Assembly: GCA_037951165.1 (NCBI GenBank)
Contig: JBBDHG010000037.1
Span: 312,501 to 376,500, forward strand
Reading direction: 5' to 3'
DNA: 64,000 bases
DNA from: Lophius americanus
Taxonomy: Eukaryota; Chordata; Actinopteri; Lophiiformes; Lophiidae
Part shown: one piece after another, positions 13,501 through 22,400 of the stretch
Numbering within the stretch: the first letter of the stretch is position 1
How the letters are laid out: each line of letters begins with the position of its first letter
Notes under the pieces: model-generated
Told to the model about the DNA's origin: nothing
Seen by the model: only the letters and a program-made list of their open reading frames with translations
The model's database searches: none
Position numbers and translations under genes: made by a program

Positions 13501-16500
13501 TATTAGAACTGTTACACACCTAATTTCATTCATGTTTAAATTACTTTATTTATGTTAAAATGATGTAATCCGATGTGGATTGAAATTTTAGATGTAATTA
13601 AAATACATGACTTTTGATTCAAGCTTTCTTTTTTGTGTGTGTGTGCAGGCGCAGAAATCAATATTATTATAAAACCTGTTGATTGCTTCGATTTTATGTT
13701 TAACTAAATAATAATATTTAGCATGAGACACACACAAAAACAGAAATAATGATTAGGAGGACATTTTTCCTGCATGACTGAGGTTCTGTCCTAAAGCAGG
13801 AGTGGCTGCTTTTTCCTCAGGAACGACTGAGTGTGGTTCTCTGTGACCGATGAAAGATTTCCTCCCTCTTTCCTACGAGTAATAATGAATGTGTCTAATT
13901 CCTCCGTCAGTCTCACTTCATGCAGTGCAGCGAGGACAACGAGGACTTTGCTGGACTCCACTGTGAGGTGTTCGAGGCTGCTCCTCCGATGACCATGGCG
14001 CTGTCTGTGCTGGTCACCATAGAGATGTGCAACGCTCTCAACAGGTGAGACAGCACTCTTTACTAAAGGAGATGAAGTTCAGTCCTGCGGGGGGGATTTC
14101 TAACATTTACTCAGGGACTATCTTCTCCACTTAATGCCACTTCATTCCACTACACTACAATTTAATGTAGTTAAAATGATCATCACATAAAACCTACAGG
14201 ATCCACTTTTCTGCATTTGTGTGTAAGTACTAGTAATGTAGTATTTTAACATTGTGGTATAGCTATTTTTCACATTTAACAACACGGAACAAATCGCTTT
14301 ATGGACTAATATCACAGATATATGTTTGAATAACAAGTTTGTTCATTTCTAGGATTCTTTACTTCAATATTTATCACCCACCTCCAAGGGTCACACGCTT
14401 ACTTTTCATATATTCACACACTCTTTGGCGTGCCCTCACACATTTTCAGTTTGCATTAACGTACCCCTCCGTCTCTCCCTTCACTCCCCCCTCCCTCCCC
14501 CCAGCTTGTCTGAGAACCAGTCGCTGATGCGCATGCCCCCCTGGAGCAACATCTGGCTGGTGGCCGCCATGAGCCTCTCCATGTCCCTTCACTTCATGAT
14601 CATCTACGTCGACCCCCTGCCTGTGAGTCTGCCCTCTTCTCCAAAGCAATCACCCACCTCCCTCTGCTCCTCCCTCACACGCACCTCACACACCGCCTCT
14701 GCAACTTCTATCTTCTCTCCCACATTCCCATCGCTTAAATAGCTGCGGATGACGACGCCCCAGATTTTTAACAGAGGTGGCATCAAAAGCCACGGTTTGT
14801 GTTATTGTCACCTCCACCAGTCTGACAATAACAATAACTTTTACTATGATGTCATCTAAATAAATGTCAAGTTATGTCTGGAAAACTGTGTCTTTTTGGT
14901 AAAAGGCTCTCCGTAGAGTGTAAAATAGAACTATTAGAGTAAAACATGAACTATAGAAGATGGATCTCCTGGAGTTTGGACTTCATGCACCAAATTAGAA
15001 CTAAATCAGACCAACGATTGGAAAGTGATGTTCAATAAACAGAGCTTTTTGTTTAAATAAAAGACACCCCTAGTGAGTAAAATATGTACAACTAGAGTGA
15101 CATGTGATATTAACGAGACAGATCCCCTCCATGTGAGTCATATGCACCAAATTAAACTACAAAGGACCAAAGATTGAGAAATTATGGACAAAAATGTTTG
15201 TACATAAATCTCCCCCTAGTGGCGGAAATATGCAACTGACCTTACCCGAAATCAATCCAGCTCTTCCTCGCACTCATGACTATGTTGGTATGAAATCAAA
15301 AAAACGATCCATGAAACCGCTTTCGAGTTATCGTGTTAATATGAAGACCATCTGCAGCAGCGGCGATGACCATTCCATAATATCCCTGACCTTTTTTGTG
15401 AATATAGTAATCCCTGTGTAATAATTAAAATATAGAGCTGTTCCTTCCCAGTGGACTCTGGCAGTCCTAACACTGTGCTCTCGTCCACAGATGATCTTCA
15501 AGCTCACTCACTTGAACACAGAGCAGTGGATGATGGTGCTGAAGCTCTCCGTCCCCGTCATCCTCATTGATGAAGTTCTCAAATTTGTAGCTCGCACATA
15601 TCTGGAGGGTAAGTTTAAACACGGGACCTCTTTCCCACATTTTTGGCTGTCCTCTTTCACCGTGAAAAGAGGATGTGATCCCTATATAATATATAGATAG
15701 TGTTAATAAAAAAGTTACTTCGACTTGTTTTTCTTCTTTAATACTCATTTTTTGCTCTGTAATAAAAAAAGGTCCTTTTATTTAGATGAACAAGAAACAT
15801 GCCAATGTGCATAAAATCCTCCTTCAACAGTCTTATCCTGAACGTGCGCCACCTGTGTCTCTTTCCTGTTGATTTCCCTCCCTCCGTATGAAAGGTTCTT
15901 TTTAACCTCTTCCTTCTCTCACTTCTAATCTCTCCTGATTTCTGATGACATTTACCTAATTCTGCTCTCCTTGGATGCACTTTTCATCGATCCCTCCCTG
16001 ACATTCAGCCTAAACCCTTCCCCTCCTCCTCCTCCTCCTCCTCAATTCCCTTGTAACAAAAAGGTATAAGACCCACTCGAGGTAGAGGTTTAAGAACACT
16101 GAATCTTGCATGTCCTGTTTTTCTGCCGGGCCTCAGCTGAGAGAAAAATGTCTGTGCCCTTGTGTTTCCTTGGGTTTATGTCTGTCATGCAAACGTAGAC
16201 TTAGACTAAAACCTCTGGATGCTTAGATCAGCTCTGCTAGCTGTGCATCTGCCAGTAATCGCCTCATATTTACTCCCAGCATCAAACATACATCAGACAA
16301 GGTGATTGCTTAAACCCTTTAATGTCTTCACCGAGACAAATAAATGCATCTTCTCTACATTTTCTATTTCTTTGGGGTATTTGACAATGTTTTATCTTAG
16401 ACACCCTCATTTTACCATGAAATGAAAAATTGTTCAGTCAAACATGTTTTTAAACGGTAAAAAAAAAAAAAAGGAACTTGAAGAAATGTTTTGCATGTCA

Positions 16501-18070
16501 CTGAAAATAATCAATTTTTATTAGATAAGCGCAACCTTTCGGTAAAATATGTTTTTAGAAAACTATTTGAGTCTTATTTGACTTTCTTTGGTTGTATGAA
16601 GTTATAAGATTCAGTTTGATAAGTCCTCATACGCTTTAATATACCCAAAACATTCAACTTATGAAATAGGACTAAGTAGCCATGACTCTTTCACCTGTGG
16701 TGCCAATCAGGGTTCTATCCTTGGCCCCTTACTCTTATATAGTATCTACTTGCTACTACTGGGTCATATTATAAACGGGTTTAGTCACATCTTCCAGTTA
16801 GAAACAGATACTCCAAATCTGCTCAACCAAACCTTTGAGCAGGACATTAAAGGGTTAAAATAGGTTGTTGAGCGCCTGGAACTGAAAAATGCTGCTTAGT
16901 TTTTAATGTATTCTGACTAATATTGCACTTTTTGCAAACAAGGTTAAATATTATCCAACGCCGCTGGATTATTTCTCACACATATTCTCTTCTTCGTTAA
17001 AAAACAGCCAAGCAGTCTTTTTATAATGTTTTCGGCTGAACACTATTAGAAAACAAACGTCACATTTACCCTCAAAAATATATTTAAGCCTAATGTTTAA
17101 AGTTATGTATTTTAATTACATTTAATATTTCTATGCATTTGGATTCATTAATAAAGTCATACTTATATGTAATTAAAACATGAATGAAAAACTGATATGT
17201 GTGTTATAATTCTAATAAACCCGATGTCTTTCAAATAATTTCTCCTTCAAAATAATGTAATAAACTGAAAATTAGATGTAAACCAATCTCTTCAATTTTA
17301 ATCAGTTTGATCCTGGTGGCTGACAATTAATGGATTTATGTTGTGATGTTATGAATACATACATTTTAAAAATATGATTATTTAAATGATAGCAAACAGA
17401 TGGAAGAACTTAAACTTGAACTATGCAAGAATTAATTTTTTTATTTACTTAATTATATCAATCAGTCCCACAGAACGAGGTTGAATGTGTGGGAAGACAT
17501 TAGAAAACTAATAATTGATAAATACTTTCAAACAAAATGTCACCAAACCCGCTCTTTTAAGTGGCACCCCGTACCGTTATGATGAATTTAACTAACTACG
17601 TTACGTTTAATTTACTGATCACAGTTCAGCTATATGCACTATACACAATTATGTATTATAGAAATGTATTAATATTCAAAGATGTCACTATTTAGTTCCT
17701 TCAACATAAAAAAACCTCATTCAATGCATGTAATCATCCATGTGTCATTTCTGTAACTTTGTGAGTGTACTCACACATAATAGGAGAATAGATTTTGGTG
17801 ATAAGCTCAATAAAGCATTAAAATCGGTTCAATTGAAGATCATTTAGGGAAATATGCTACTTGCTTTGTTGCCATGCATGTGACGTATAGCTTCTTTAAT
17901 TTAGGCATTTATCCGTGCAAGAACTATAAATCTTAGTTTGTTGCTGTCGCTTCTAGATATTGTATTTCCCAAAATGTTGCCAAAGCTATTCCTTTGTGGA
18001 CCTGGACTCCATCTCCGCTCGCGAGCTCAGAACTGACAGGTGCCTGTTTCCATGTCCAGGAAAAGTCTGA
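311..18070 (+). CDS. atp2a1: SERCA1 sarcoplasmic/endoplasmic reticulum Ca2+-ATPase, 5'-partial, 21 exons
   Basis: P-type ATPase that pumps cytosolic Ca2+ into the sarcoplasmic reticulum. Coding exons: 311-415, 2286-2424, 3857-3937, 4024-4109, 5250-5405, 5501-5642, 7597-7763, 7865-7953, 8049-8151, 8260-8391, 8527-8652, 9010-9228, 9346-9457, 9834-10057, 10168-10388, 11712-11914, 12839-12924, 13911-14044, 14505-14622, 15491-15608, 18060-18070. They join in frame to 923 residues; with about 73 upstream residues the protein matches the roughly 994-residue family length. Visible motifs: actuator LTGES (split across 3937/4024), E309 in AAIPEG, phosphorylated Asp351 in CSDKTGTL (codon 7719-7721, which falls exactly at residue 351), nucleotide-site KGAPEG, TGDGVND, calcium ligands in SSNVGE, NLVTDG and LSENQS, and the luminal cysteine pair at 13911-14044. 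I chose SERCA1 over SERCA2/3 from N-domain residues (VYCSPAKS, IVDKVDGD) and the rabep2 neighbour. The tiny last exon (ending EGKV) is the least certain. Confidence 0.95.
423..444. repeat. (AC)n microsatellite
   Basis: About eleven AC units start seven bases downstream of the donor site of the 311-415 atp2a1 exon. The rest of the 416-2285 intron has G-rich stretches around 710-760 and 860-900 and AT-rich DNA. I recognise no gene there. Confidence 0.9.
3245..3294. repeat. (GA)n microsatellite
   Basis: Nearly uninterrupted GA repeat in the 2425-3856 atp2a1 intron. It faces a complementary (TC)n tract at 3441-3483. Long open frames here on either strand are repeat translations, not genes. Confidence 0.95.
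3441..3483. repeat. (TC)n microsatellite
   Basis: TC repeat about 150 bases downstream of the (GA)n tract in the same intron. The two are complementary on one transcript. Confidence 0.95.
3787..3847. repeat. (TG)n/(TTTG)n microsatellite before an acceptor
   Basis: TG-rich repeat that ends ten bases before the exon starting at 3857. The acceptor's upstream tract is therefore TG-rich rather than a plain pyrimidine run. Confidence 0.9.
4190..4395 (+). repeat. Dispersed repeat of the CCCCTAGTG family, fragment
   Basis: Shares the block CTCCCCCTAGTGA followed by AAAATAT, a second AAGCTCCCC block, and a segment reading CCAGCTCTTCCT with copies near 12085-12640, 14840-15395 and 19650-19990, and in reverse near 30150-30350 and 40770-41180. 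I do not recognise a named family. Confidence 0.6.
4513..4558. repeat. (TA)n(TG)n compound microsatellite
   Basis: A run of TA dinucleotides passes directly into TG dinucleotides. Further TATG-rich DNA follows to about 4605. Confidence 0.9.
4661..4762 (+). repeat. LINE-type 3' tail with (ATTCT)n end
   Basis: The motif AATTTCCCTGTGGGGATTA is followed by TTAAAG and then ATTCT repeats. This is the usual 3' end of a class of fish non-LTR retrotransposons. No coding part is attached, so it is a severely 5'-truncated copy. Confidence 0.55.
5643..7034. other. atp2a1 intron segment, mostly unidentified
   Basis: Most of the long intron between the AAIPEG exon and the phosphorylation-site exon. It is non-coding. 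The stretch 6090-6545 is more GC-rich than its surroundings and has a long minus-strand open frame, but the protein shows no motif I recognise. It may be old mobile-element debris. Confidence 0.5.
7035..7500 (+). mobile_element. L2-like LINE, ORF2 C-terminus and 3' tail
   Basis: Within the 5643-7596 atp2a1 intron. One frame reads HWLPVSTRIEYKVSF, then YLEELL, then APRLWDVLP, which is the conserved C-terminal region of L2/Rex1-type LINE proteins. An AAAGTGCGTTATAAATAAA tail and ATT repeats follow. Only the last 130 or so codons survive, so this is a 5'-truncated dead copy in sense orientation. Confidence 0.75.
9505..9801 (+). mobile_element. Decayed piggyBac-like MITE with RT-like core (short copy)
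   Basis: Related to the elements at 16311-16858 and 41874-42371. Degraded ends (left near 9505-9520, right ending AGGGATTAA at 9801) surround a shared core. The core includes ATAGGACTT and a segment reading, with frameshifts, ILGPL and MYMLPLGHIINTFGQVA. It fills about 297 of the 376 bases of the atp2a1 intron 9458-9833 and stops 32 bases before the acceptor. Confidence 0.6.
10640..11180 (+). repeat. Unclassified dispersed repeat (shared with 39400-39800)
   Basis: Shares an ordered series of blocks with 39400-39800: TCTGTATTT, TTCTGACCGTAAA, TCTTTTGATTTAC (TCTCTTGATTTTAC in the other copy), TACTGTTGC, AACAGTTTTTTT, and AATGTATTATC-like ends. It lies in the 10389-11711 atp2a1 intron. The remainder of that intron shows nothing recognisable. 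Confidence 0.55.
12085..12640 (+). repeat. Dispersed repeat of the CCCCTAGTG family, long copy
   Basis: Starts near GACCCCAATCCCCTGTGTTG and contains at least two internal units, each with a GGACCAA-type block and a (C)CCTA-rich end, then GGAAATATGCAGCTGACC. It occupies most of the 11915-12838 atp2a1 intron. Confidence 0.6.
13221..13610 (+). repeat. Dispersed repeat, copy 1 of an inverted pair
   Basis: In reverse complement this matches 17102-17430 over most of its length. Shared blocks include CATCGGGTTTATTAGAA, GGATCAAACTG, ATAAATCC and TGTAATTAAAATACAT. It lies in the 12925-13910 atp2a1 intron. Confidence 0.7.
14840..15395 (+). repeat. Dispersed repeat of the CCCCTAGTG family, tandem-unit copy
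   Basis: Shows two consecutive units. Each contains a GATCTCCT or GATCCCCT block, CATGCACCAAATTA or TATGCACCAAATTA, and ACAAA or TAAAT before CCCCTAGTG. It ends with TCCAGCTCTTCCTCGCACT and ATAATATCCCTGA. It lies in the 14623-15490 atp2a1 intron. Confidence 0.65.
16021..16043. repeat. (TCC)n microsatellite
   Basis: Seven CCT/TCC units in the terminal atp2a1 intron (15609-18059). Confidence 0.9.
16311..16858 (+). mobile_element. piggyBac-like non-autonomous element with RT-like core
   Basis: The left end CCCTTTAATGTC (16315-16326) is preceded by TAAA. The right end GACATTAAAGGG (16843-16854) is followed by TTAA. The 12-base terminal inverted repeats are perfect, and TTAA flanks with CCC/GGG ends are the hallmark of the piggyBac superfamily. 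The 548-base body has no transposase. Its centre, in one frame, reads QGSILGPLL, then IYLLLLGHIING, which resembles the conserved RT motif of LINE-type reverse transcriptases. It lies in the terminal atp2a1 intron. Confidence 0.7.
17102..17430 (-). repeat. Dispersed repeat, copy 2 of an inverted pair
   Basis: Reverse-complement counterpart of 13221-13610, in the terminal atp2a1 intron. The conserved block TTCTAATAAACCCGATGT is the mirror of the one near 13490. Confidence 0.7.
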
Positions 18071-18328
18071 AGGCACGATGCATCGGAGAGAGCTGAGGCG
18101 CAGAGGATGGAGAGAAGAGTCTGAGCGCTCCCGCTGAAGGAGAGCTGCAGACGGCCACCTGACCTGATCAGAAACATCCAGTGGCCTGAATTTGAAAAGA
18201 ACAAACAAACACACAAGTCATGTGAAAATACACCAACAAAGCTGCAAAATATTTTTTTCTGTGTATGTACTTAAGTTAATATATAGGCGAGTTATTAAAA
18301 CTATTCTGTGTTGATTCTATTCTTTAAC

Positions 18329-18334
18329 AATAAA
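18329..18334 (+). terminator. AATAAA polyadenylation signal of atp2a1
   Basis: AATAAA about 260 bases after the proposed stop codon at 18068-18070. It is followed by a GTGTCC then TTGTTGTTGTTTTTT tract typical of a downstream GU/U-rich element. It supports 18060 onward as the last exon. Confidence 0.65.
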
Positions 18335-19469
18335 GATATGTATTAAAACTATAGCGTGTCCAATTTGTTGTTGTTTTTTTACACGCTACTCTGTAAAGAT
18401 CTTAATAAGAAGGTTATTATTTTATTTTTTTAAATAACATTTTTAACTGCAGTCATAATTTCAGAAAAATGGCCTATCTATAAATATTACAAAGTCAATT
18501 ATTTACTTTCTTTAATGTTTTTTTTCCTCCTTTTTTTCTTTTATGGCCAATGGATCCATAATCTGAGATGATTAAAAATTGGCAGCAAGTCTTCATTAAC
18601 AGGTGGAAATGATCAGATGATACAGATCATGAAATCCTAGTGTACATCTTTATTAAATGATCTATTGAAAAAATATATATATATACGCAATATCAGTCTT
18701 ATAAATTTTCTGTCTTCAGAATCTGAGGAACTTTGATATTAAACTAATAGGCTGAAGGAAAGAATGTGACCCACTATCTTTACTTCTGAAAAAGTAATAA
18801 GACAAAACAAGACGGACATCAAACTCTCATATTTTCTTTTATTGAAGTTATTATTATATTTATATATATATATTATTGACTCCTCTTCTTCTCCTCGCCA
18901 ACATTTGTAAAGCTGTATTAAGTCTAAAAGCTGGTATGGTTGTAGTAAGAACAGGAGTAGTAACAGTACAAATCTAAAATATCCGTAAAAAGGCAATAAT
19001 CCATGCACAGAATAACATTTACTGTCTGAAACGCAGTTCATTTCAGAGCATTTCTTCTTTGTATCATCAGATTTATTGCACTGTGATCCATTCCTTCACA
19101 GAAAAAGCTAAAATGGGAAAAAGGTAGTTGGACCGTTGGAGTGTTTTTGCCGTCAAGTCAGTGTTACATATATAAAATATATTAACATGTGAAAATACAC
19201 ATTTTTGTATGAGGAGAACATTTTGCCAAAGCGTCAATGGTCCATTAGTTATCACTTTGGTCCCACAGGAACAGTTACATTTATTTCATGAAAGAATGAA
19301 GACATGAAAAGAAGACATGAAAGAATAAATCCAAGCTAGGAATCCTCCCAGCACCCGATATCACACTCAAAGTGGTCATAACAGTATTCTTGAAGCGGCG
19401 GTTTAGTTGGTCCTTGTTGGTCCCTCCTGGAGGTTTTCTCTTGGTCTCTGTTGGGTTTTTTTTGCAGTG
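18335..19469. other. Convergent intergenic region and rabep2 3' UTR
   Basis: Separates the 3' ends of atp2a1 (plus) and rabep2 (minus). Minus-strand AATAAA signals are possible at 19280-19285, 19072-19077 and 18838-18843. I cannot tell which is used. The rest is AT-rich with no gene visible. Confidence 0.6.
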
Positions 19470-22400
19470 TTATTCTCTAAATCCGGAGTCGTCTGCAGGC
19501 AGAGATCCAGCTTCACCAATTCCGTCTTCCAGAATGTCCTTGACTTGTTCAAGACTCTCAGCCTGTCGAATTAACTCCAGTTTCACCTGAAAGAAGACAA
19601 CAGACCAGTGAGATAACCCTTTCTCATTTATAGTGTACCGAGGCCTATGTTGTTTTCTCTAACAGCAAAGGTCTATCTCCGAAGAATCCCCCAATCCCCT
19701 GCTTTGTACAAGCAATTCCCCGGATTGAACCCCCAAAATTAAAAACGAAGTAATGTCCGAAAAGCTGGAAAACTATAGGAAATAAAGCTCCCCCTAGTGA
19801 CGGAACTATACAACAGACTTTTCCCAAAATCAATCCAGTTTGTCCTCGCACTAGAATCTATGGGGTTTGAGAAAATTTGAGAATGATGCATGACATAGTT
19901 TTTGAGTTAAAGCATAAACAAGAATAATCAGCGTCGCCAGTCGTGACGCTTCCATAATATCCCTGATGAGGCAATTCAAAAATTCATACTTCCTGTCGAT
20001 TTCTGTATGTTCAAAAAAAGGATTTTAGCCCATCCATCACTTCAGCATCTAAATCCTCCGCTGCTTCTTACCTGCAGAGACTGGGAGAGCTGGACGAAGT
20101 CCCTCTGGACCGTCTGACTGGTGTCCACCTGGGAGCGCAGACTGATCACTTGGCTCCGCAGCTCCAGACACTGCTGGTGCAGCGCCGCCTGACCGCCGCG
20201 GACAAAACAGTAGAATTAAAACCTCTGATGTGTTCAGTCTAGATGTGTCAAATAGATTAGGAAAGTGAAAGGAAAAAAAAAAAACAATGATAATGACATG
20301 GCTTTACTTTTGTAATTAATGGACAAATCTAGATAATAGAATTCCCTCTGCATGTGTGTTATTCAAGATGCAGTTTATGATTATGGAAATAGACCGTTTG
20401 TCAATTTTGGCCAGTTATACCCTCATACTTTTCAGTTTTTATACTAACCACTTCATAATAGTCCTTTGGTAAAAAAAAAAAAAGAACCTACTATAAATGG
20501 ACTAACTCTGCACGAATGAAAAAAAAGACTTAAAAAAACAACAAAATCCATCATAATGGCTCATGTCCGGTGGGTCAATGTTGCGTAACAAGCTATATGT
20601 GCCCATAACATTTTAAGCAAATTGGTTAATTATTGATGGAGCTATTGACAAAAGAAAAACGAGGAAGTGCCTTATCTCGCAATCGTCAAATAAAATAAAT
20701 ATCAAAAAGATATCTTGCTAATCTATGACTCTTTCCATAATCTTGCTGACAAACAAAGGAAAGCATAAACATAACGTCCTTGGTGGATGTAATAACCAGT
20801 ATATAACTATGTCGGGTAAATGCACCACTTTTTATGTCCCAGTCTGAAGCGAGATTATTAAAACTATGGCACTTTCCTTCTCACTTACTCAGACTAAATG
20901 TCTTCACTTTCACAGTCATCACTAGTGAGACTGAAAATGAACATTAACTCAGCAGGATATGATAAAAGACTCCAAGTGGGCCTGCAGGGAACTCTTACTG
21001 TTGCTTTAACTCAGTCTGTAATCAACCAGTGACAGAATGCATGAATATCATGAAGTTTCTCTTACAAAATACTGAAAGACAAAATTCTTATCGGCGGTTT
21101 CTAATTGTTTGGGAACAACTCGGTTCAAAGTTAAGCCAGAAACAAATTGGAAAAGATGCCTGTAGAGCAACAAACATTTTGTTCAGGTTGGAGAAAAGAT
21201 AAGGCAATTTTAACAGAGGAAAAAGGTCAAAGGTCTGGAGAAAAGCCCCACAACAATCGTTTATAGAGCTCAATCACCACATCTCACAGAGGACAGAGAT
21301 GCTCACTATGTTCTCATGTGTCCTAAATGTAGAAACACAGACGAGAGGTTTATCAGGTATTTGGTAAACCTTTGTTAAATATGATGGACCTTCTGTTGTG
21401 ATTTTTCGTCAATGATTAGCAGAGCTTTAAATAAATATAGGTGTTTTGGATTTACTTTATCATTACTGAAAGCCTTGTTGGTGTTCTGCACGTGAGAGAG
21501 CGCCACCCGCAGGGCTTCCAGCTCAGTGCGGCAGGCCAGCAGTTCTGCCCGTGATTGTTCCTTCTGAGCCTGGATCCTCTCCGTCTCTGTCTTCAGACTG
21601 GACAGCTGCACTGCACACACACACAATCACAGAAAAAGCGCTGCTTCATGTCGACACAAGGAGATGGATGATTTTCCCAAATGCAAAGTGCGTTATAAAT
21701 TAAATGTATTATTATTATTATTATTATTGTTATTATTACCATCAAGTAAGAAGTAAAAGCCGTGATTGGTTTATGAGAGAGTTACTAGATTTCAACACTT
21801 CTGATTATAAAGGTGAAATGAACTCGGTTGAATTATCACTTTTCGCTCATTAAAATTGTCTCAAAAGACCAAAACTGAAGCACAGTTCACTCGCTCACCT
21901 TCTAGAACCTCTGATGTCAGTAATGTCCAGTGGGAGCATGTGGGGAGAGAGAAATGGACAATAAATGTTTCTGTGTTTAGTCAGTCGGTGCTAAAATTCC
22001 TTTTCCAAATAATCACAGACCAGTCTCCTCTGTGCGGGTGTCCAGCTGCTCCCTCAGGTTAACTATCTCAATGCGAAGACGCTCCTCACAGTGCGCCCCC
22101 TGCAGGTCAGACCTCAACAGTAAGGACACACACACCACCAGCCGGGGAAACATACAGCAACTTAACAAGGTGGTGACAATCACAGAACTGGAGTTGTTTA
22201 GTGCAGCACTCATGGAACAGATCTACTCTAGTCTAAAAGAAAACCAGGAAGAGGAATCAAACCTGCAGTGTTGCTGGGAATGTCGAGCTGGACTCTGGTC
22301 CCTCATCTACAACATCCTCTCCTTTCAGTCTGGACAGCTCATTGCACATCTTCCTCTGGGATAAGGACAATTCTGCCTGGGCACAAAAATGCAAAGTTAA

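Noticed and set aside
311..18070. atp2a2 or atp2a3 as the identity of the pump
   Set aside because: N-domain residues and the neighbouring rabep2 fit SERCA1 better, although the core is nearly identical in all paralogues.
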